Assembly: GCA_017871115.1 (NCBI GenBank)
Contig: JAFCIZ010000006.1
Coordinates: 4,092,001 to 4,156,000 of the forward strand
Direction of reading: 5' to 3'
Origin: Cunninghamella blakesleeana
Lineage: Eukaryota > Mucoromycota > Mucoromycetes > Mucorales > Cunninghamellaceae
DNA length: 64,000 bases
Shown: positions 62,913 to 64,000 of the stretch, in pieces
How the letters are laid out: every line of letters starts with the position of its first letter
How positions within the stretch are numbered: position 1 is the first letter of the stretch
Position numbers and translations under genes: made by a program
Notes under the pieces: model-generated
Told to the model about the DNA's origin: nothing
The model's input: the letters and a program-made list of their open reading frames with translations, nothing else
The model's database searches: none

Positions 62913-64000
62913 ATGGCCAATACTGTTAGTTCTACTACTACTTCAAGTGATAATACTTTAACTGATTTGTTATCATTCCCTATGGATTTTTCTATTGATC
63001 CTTTGATGACTTTTCAAAATACCTCTTCATGTTCTCCTTCTCCTCTTTCACATAATGAAGCCTTGTTTCCTTTAACTTCTGAATTAATGTGCTCTTCTTC
63101 TCCTTCGGATGGTTCAACTGTTTCTTCGGATAGCAGTTCTACTATTGGTTCTCCAAATATGATGACGATGCCTACCATTACTAAGAAAAAAGGAATGAAA
63201 ACTGGAACAACCAAAAAAGCAAGACTTTCATTGGAAGATAAAGATCAAAAAACCAAAGAAAGAATATTAAGAAATCGTGCAGCTGCTCAAGAATCTCGTG
63301 ATCGAAAACGTAAATATGTTGCTGATTTAGAAACTACTAATAAAAGATTAACAACAGAAAATGAATCAATGAATAAACGTATGAAATTATTAGAATTGGA
63401 AAATCAATCTTTACAACAACAATTGGCTCTTTTTGCTCAACAATTGGCCCAAGTTCAAGCTTCTCAGCAACAACAACAACAAAAAGTGAATAATACCTCT
63501 TCATCATCATTATTATCGTCATCTTCCTCTTTATTTACTCATGGCTTTTGCGATTCAGCACGGATCGTAATAAAAGGTTTATCTTGTTTATTATGAAAAA
63601 AATCAATCTATCGTAACTGTGTACCAAAATTGAAGTGAAATATCAAGTATATAGATCAACTCTTTTAAAAAACTGTAATGAAGTTCTCAACCAAAAAATG
63701 AATCCCACCACCCAATGGAATTTTTATTTTGATATTTGTTATTTAAACTACTACTATACTCTACTTCAACAATGGACCCTTTTGATTGATTGATACTTTA
63801 TATTTTTTTATATACATACGATAACCTTTTCTCCCTGCAGCGGAGGTTGTGAAGCAAATGAAGGTTGAAAATGGTGATAATAACGATGATGATGAACAAC
63901 ATGACTATATGCCCTCTCCTATGTTATCTCCTCCTATCTCTTCCTCTTCTGAATGTGAAACGGATGATGAACCTATTTCTCCTCCTCAACATATTGAATT
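62913..64000 (+). CDS. HAC1: HAC1-type bZIP transcription factor with IRE1-type intron (partial)
   Basis: The unfolded-protein-response activator; it runs off the window end. The first ATG gives MANTVSSTTTSSDNTLTDLL, an acidic/Ser-rich region, then the bZIP: KERILRNRAAAQESRDRKRK, YVADLETTNKRLTTENESMN and leucine heptads to about residue 180. The basic region with RNRAAAQESR.RK is that of Hac1/XBP1. Unspliced, the frame ends HGFCDSARIVIKGLSCLL (stop at 63594-63596). Removing 63559-63837 joins GATTCAG to CAGCGGAGG. The reading then continues D-S-A-A-E-V-V-K-Q-M into an acidic, Pro/Ser-rich activation-type tail (DDDEQHDYMPSPMLSPPI) to the window end. A spliceosomal alternative (GT at 63578 to AG at 63840) would also keep frame, but its donor GTTTAT is unlike every other donor here. 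Confidence 0.88.
63548..63570 (+). promoter_or_regulatory. Candidate IRE1 5' cleavage stem-loop in HAC1
   Basis: Stem 63548-63555 pairs with 63563-63570 (eight pairs, two of them G-U) and leaves a seven-base loop CAGCACG. The predicted cut is after G63558 (CAG|CACG). It matches the CNG|C part of the consensus, but +3 is C rather than the usual G. Confidence 0.65.
63705..63720 (+). promoter_or_regulatory. HAC1 intron arm complementary to the leader
   Basis: CCACCACCCAATGGAA lies 147 bases into the predicted 279-nt intron. It is a perfect 16-base complement of 62781-62796. Confidence 0.8.
63830..63846 (+). promoter_or_regulatory. Candidate IRE1 3' cleavage stem-loop in HAC1
   Basis: Stem TCTCC/GGAGG (63830-63834 with 63842-63846, one G-U) closes the seven-base loop CTGCAGC. 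The predicted cut is CTG|CAGC after G63837. The loop fits the CNG|CNGN consensus of HAC1/XBP1 completely. Confidence 0.75.

Noticed and set aside
63578..63840. Ordinary spliceosomal intron in HAC1 with acceptor CTGCAG
   Set aside because: It keeps frame and the acceptor is good, but the donor would be GTTTAT, while the phase-verified donors here begin GTA or GTG. It also would not explain the two 7-nt loops. Kept as the main alternative.

Overview
The window is nuclear DNA from a fungus. It is extremely AT-rich: by eye about three quarters A+T overall, and more between genes. Genes carry many short introns with GTA-type donors and TAG or AAG acceptors. Fungus-specific architectures include a Cyr1-type adenylate cyclase (RA, LRR, PP2C-like, cyclase), an Ssk1-type response regulator, an Anp1/Van1/Mnn9 mannosyltransferase, a Ppz phosphatase, a VTC subunit and a HAC1 bZIP gene. 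Mitofilin/Mic60 implies real mitochondria, which argues against the equally AT-rich anaerobic gut fungi. An early-diverging lineage (Mucoromycota or relatives) fits best, but the sequence alone does not settle it.

Layout. 1-419: 3' end of a VTC-family gene. 2430-4535: Mic60. 4945-5720: RNase P subunit Rpr2/Rpp21. 6612-9237 (-): class-3 aldehyde dehydrogenase ending in SKL. 10515-11294: Mediator Med8. 11620-12603 (-): tri-snRNP protein Snu23/ZMAT2. 13330-15245: unrecognised Ser/Pro-rich protein. 16702-17271 and 17835-18416: tandem SUMO genes. 18842-19911: MTH1/NUDT1-like Nudix hydrolase. 20418-25673: Ssk1-type regulator with a membrane-anchored pseudo-histidine-kinase half. 26692-28008: unrecognised low-complexity protein. 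29652-31877 (-): Ppz phosphatase. 31878-36255: gene-poor stretch. 36256-36660: small secreted 8-Cys protein. 37187-40815 (-): FRAY/OSR1-like Ste20 kinase. 41407-48565: adenylate cyclase. 51725-52915 (-): Anp1/Mnn9-family glycosyltransferase. 54333-55701 (-): SWIRM protein. 56594-58450 (-): PRPP synthetase with an acidic insert. 58876-62000 (-): Sly1. 62913-64000: HAC1, running off the window.

Exon structures were built by hand. Reading phase is continuous across every proposed junction, and the spliced lengths fit the families. Stress signalling is prominent between 20 and 49 kb (Ssk1, Ppz, FRAY kinase, adenylate cyclase), and secretory-pathway genes lie at the right end (Mnn9-like, Sly1, HAC1).

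The most interesting observation is at the right edge. The HAC1 gene has a candidate IRE1-type intron of 279 nt, bounded by two stem-loops with 7-nt loops whose removal keeps the frame. Sixteen consecutive bases inside that intron (63705-63720) are perfectly complementary to the leader (62781-62796). This is the arrangement that in budding yeast HAC1 represses translation until IRE1 splicing. Other notable points are a conversion-like tract in the SUMO pair, a Nudix box lacking its glycine, a 10-nt microexon in the cyclase, RFxV-like motifs inside the FRAY kinase, a recurrent TTTTAAAATTCCGC promoter motif, and many T(n)A(n) tracts.
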